A model generated the notes under the pieces. That model did no database searches, was not told where the DNA came from, and saw only the letters and a list, made by a program, of their open reading frames with translations. A stretch of 56,421 nt of DNA from Acidobacteriota bacterium (GTDB lineage Bacteria; Acidobacteriota; Holophagae; Holophagales; Holophagaceae): positions 1 through 56,421 of the forward strand of contig SXYX01000009.1 of NCBI GenBank assembly GCA_005788175.1. The letters run 5' to 3'. Of this stretch, positions 55,634 to 56,421 are shown piece after piece (position 1 is the first letter of the stretch; the number at the start of each line of letters is the position of its first letter). A program made the translations under genes and the position numbers.

Positions 55634-56421
55634 TTATGCATAAAATTGGTCACGTTCATTCTTTGTAGCAGCGTCATTTAATTCAGCCAGTTCTTTGAGA
55701 ATTTCCTTACTTCGTTCATCTTGAATTTTGGGAGTCATAATCTGAATTTCAGCAAACAAATCTCCGCGCTGCTGACTGCGTATGATCGGCATCCCTTGGC
55801 CCTTGACGCGCAGCTTCGTCCCAGTTTGGATACCCGGAGGTATTTTGAGTCCGGTGAAACCCTCAGGTACAGGAATCTCAATTTTGGCTCCCAATGCTGC
55901 CTCACTGAACGACACAGGAAGAACGACATAAAGATTGTTGCCCTTTCGATCAAAACGAGGATCAGGGTCTACCGATATCTGTAGATAGAAATCACCCGAC
56001 CCACCACCTCGATATCCCGCCTCTCCCTTGCCTGTTACGCGAAGCCTACTCCCCTCGTCAATTCCGGGAGGAATAGCAATGGTCAAATTTTCCTGTTTAG
56101 GGCGGTGTCCTTGTCCACCACAAACAGAACAGGATGGTGCAGTGTAACCCCGCCCCTGACAAGTAGGACAGATTTGCATTCCCCCAAAAAGAAAATTTCG
56201 AGATTGAATTCGCCCTTGTCCTTTACATTGCGCACAGTTCTTTTTCTGTCCGAGAGAATCTCCCGTTCCCTGACATGGTGTACACGATTCTGATCTTTGA
56301 ACTCCGACTGTAAGTTTGGTGCCAGTAAAAGATTCCATGAATCCTAGTCGAACACCACGTACTAGGTCTGCGCCTTTCTCTGGGCCAGAACGTTGTACTC
56401 GATCCCCAAATAAATCTCCAA
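55634..56421 (-). CDS. dnaJ: Chaperone DnaJ, C-terminal part (cut by right edge)
   Basis: The reading frame stays open to the window edge. The visible protein begins in the glycine/phenylalanine region (GDLFGDRV...), followed by the four zinc-binding CxxCxGxG repeats (CTPCQGTG, CAQCKGQG, CPTCQGRG, CSVCGGQG) and the C-terminal substrate-binding domains (IPPGIDEGSRLRVTGKGEAG, GDFYLQISVDPDPRFDRKGNNL). DnaJ stimulates DnaK and delivers unfolded clients. The J domain with its HPD motif lies beyond the window. hspR follows 18 bp downstream and probably regulates this operon. Confidence 0.95.
   Translation of the reverse strand, partial: GDLFGDRVQRSGPEKGADLVRGVRLGFMESFTGTKLTVGVQRSESCTPCQGTGDSLGQKKNCAQCKGQGRIQSRNFLFGGMQICPTCQGRGYTAPSCSVCGGQGHRPKQENLTIAIPPGIDEGSRLRVTGKGEAGYRGGGSGDFYLQISVDPDPRFDRKGNNLYVVLPVSFSEAALGAKIEIPVPEGFTGLKIPPGIQTGTKLRVKGQGMPIIRSQQRGDLFAEIQIMTPKIQDERSKEILKELAELNDAATKNERDQFYA

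Overview
This is a gene-dense, moderately AT-rich bacterial chromosome segment around a replication origin. YidC has a large periplasmic domain, there is a predicted outer-membrane beta-barrel protein with a C-terminal aromatic residue, and several exported proteins are present, so the cell is very probably diderm. IcmF, split GcvPA/GcvPB, HspR, MsrPQ and a tandem pair of exported amidohydrolases together suggest Acidobacteriota, perhaps near Holophagae. That placement is inference from gene content and not a phylogeny. I see no insertion sequence, prophage, CRISPR array or intact tRNA/rRNA gene. No gene-free stretch exceeds 300 bases.

Bases 1-10500 (origin half): the 5' end of purB runs off the left edge and is divergent from glyA. 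Their shared upstream region holds two copies of a palindromic repeat. Two identical 16-bp parS-like sites flank glyA. Then, all on the minus strand, come gyrA, gyrB, dnaN, a DnaA-box-rich spacer (probable oriC), an alpha/beta hydrolase abutting dnaA, and dnaA. Bases 10660-18250: rpmH, rnpA, yidC, mnmE, gatB, a PLP trans-sulfuration enzyme and thiS on the plus strand meet ribD head-on.

Bases 18250-28400: ribD, lon, nrdR, an OsmC protein and the msrQ/msrP methionine sulfoxide repair pair (minus) stand back-to-back with the modABC molybdate transporter (plus). This fits because MsrP needs molybdenum cofactor. The glycine decarboxylase halves gcvPA/gcvPB follow. Bases 28600-40200: rpiB, a SNF2 helicase with a SWIM zinc-finger partner, ridA, an unknown gene, a DinG-like helicase divergent from a BlaI-type regulator, and the fused B12 mutase icmF.

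Bases 40300-56421: an HtrA protease, an outer-membrane protein coupled to a peroxiredoxin-like gene, murI, uvrA, an RNase D, a DCC-family protein, rsmE, terC, ribF, two exported amidohydrolases (one apparently without its metal site), a MidA-type methyltransferase, a DnaC-like ATPase with an altered Walker A, hspR and a truncated dnaJ. Convergent genes commonly overlap or nearly touch, so the chromosome is compact.

I did not find a clearly new multi-gene defence or mobile system. The best candidates for something new are the parS/repeat architecture around glyA, the amidohydrolase enzyme/pseudoenzyme pair, the Arg-for-Lys DnaC-like ATPase, the odd MnmE G4 motif and the PLP enzyme/ThiS pair.
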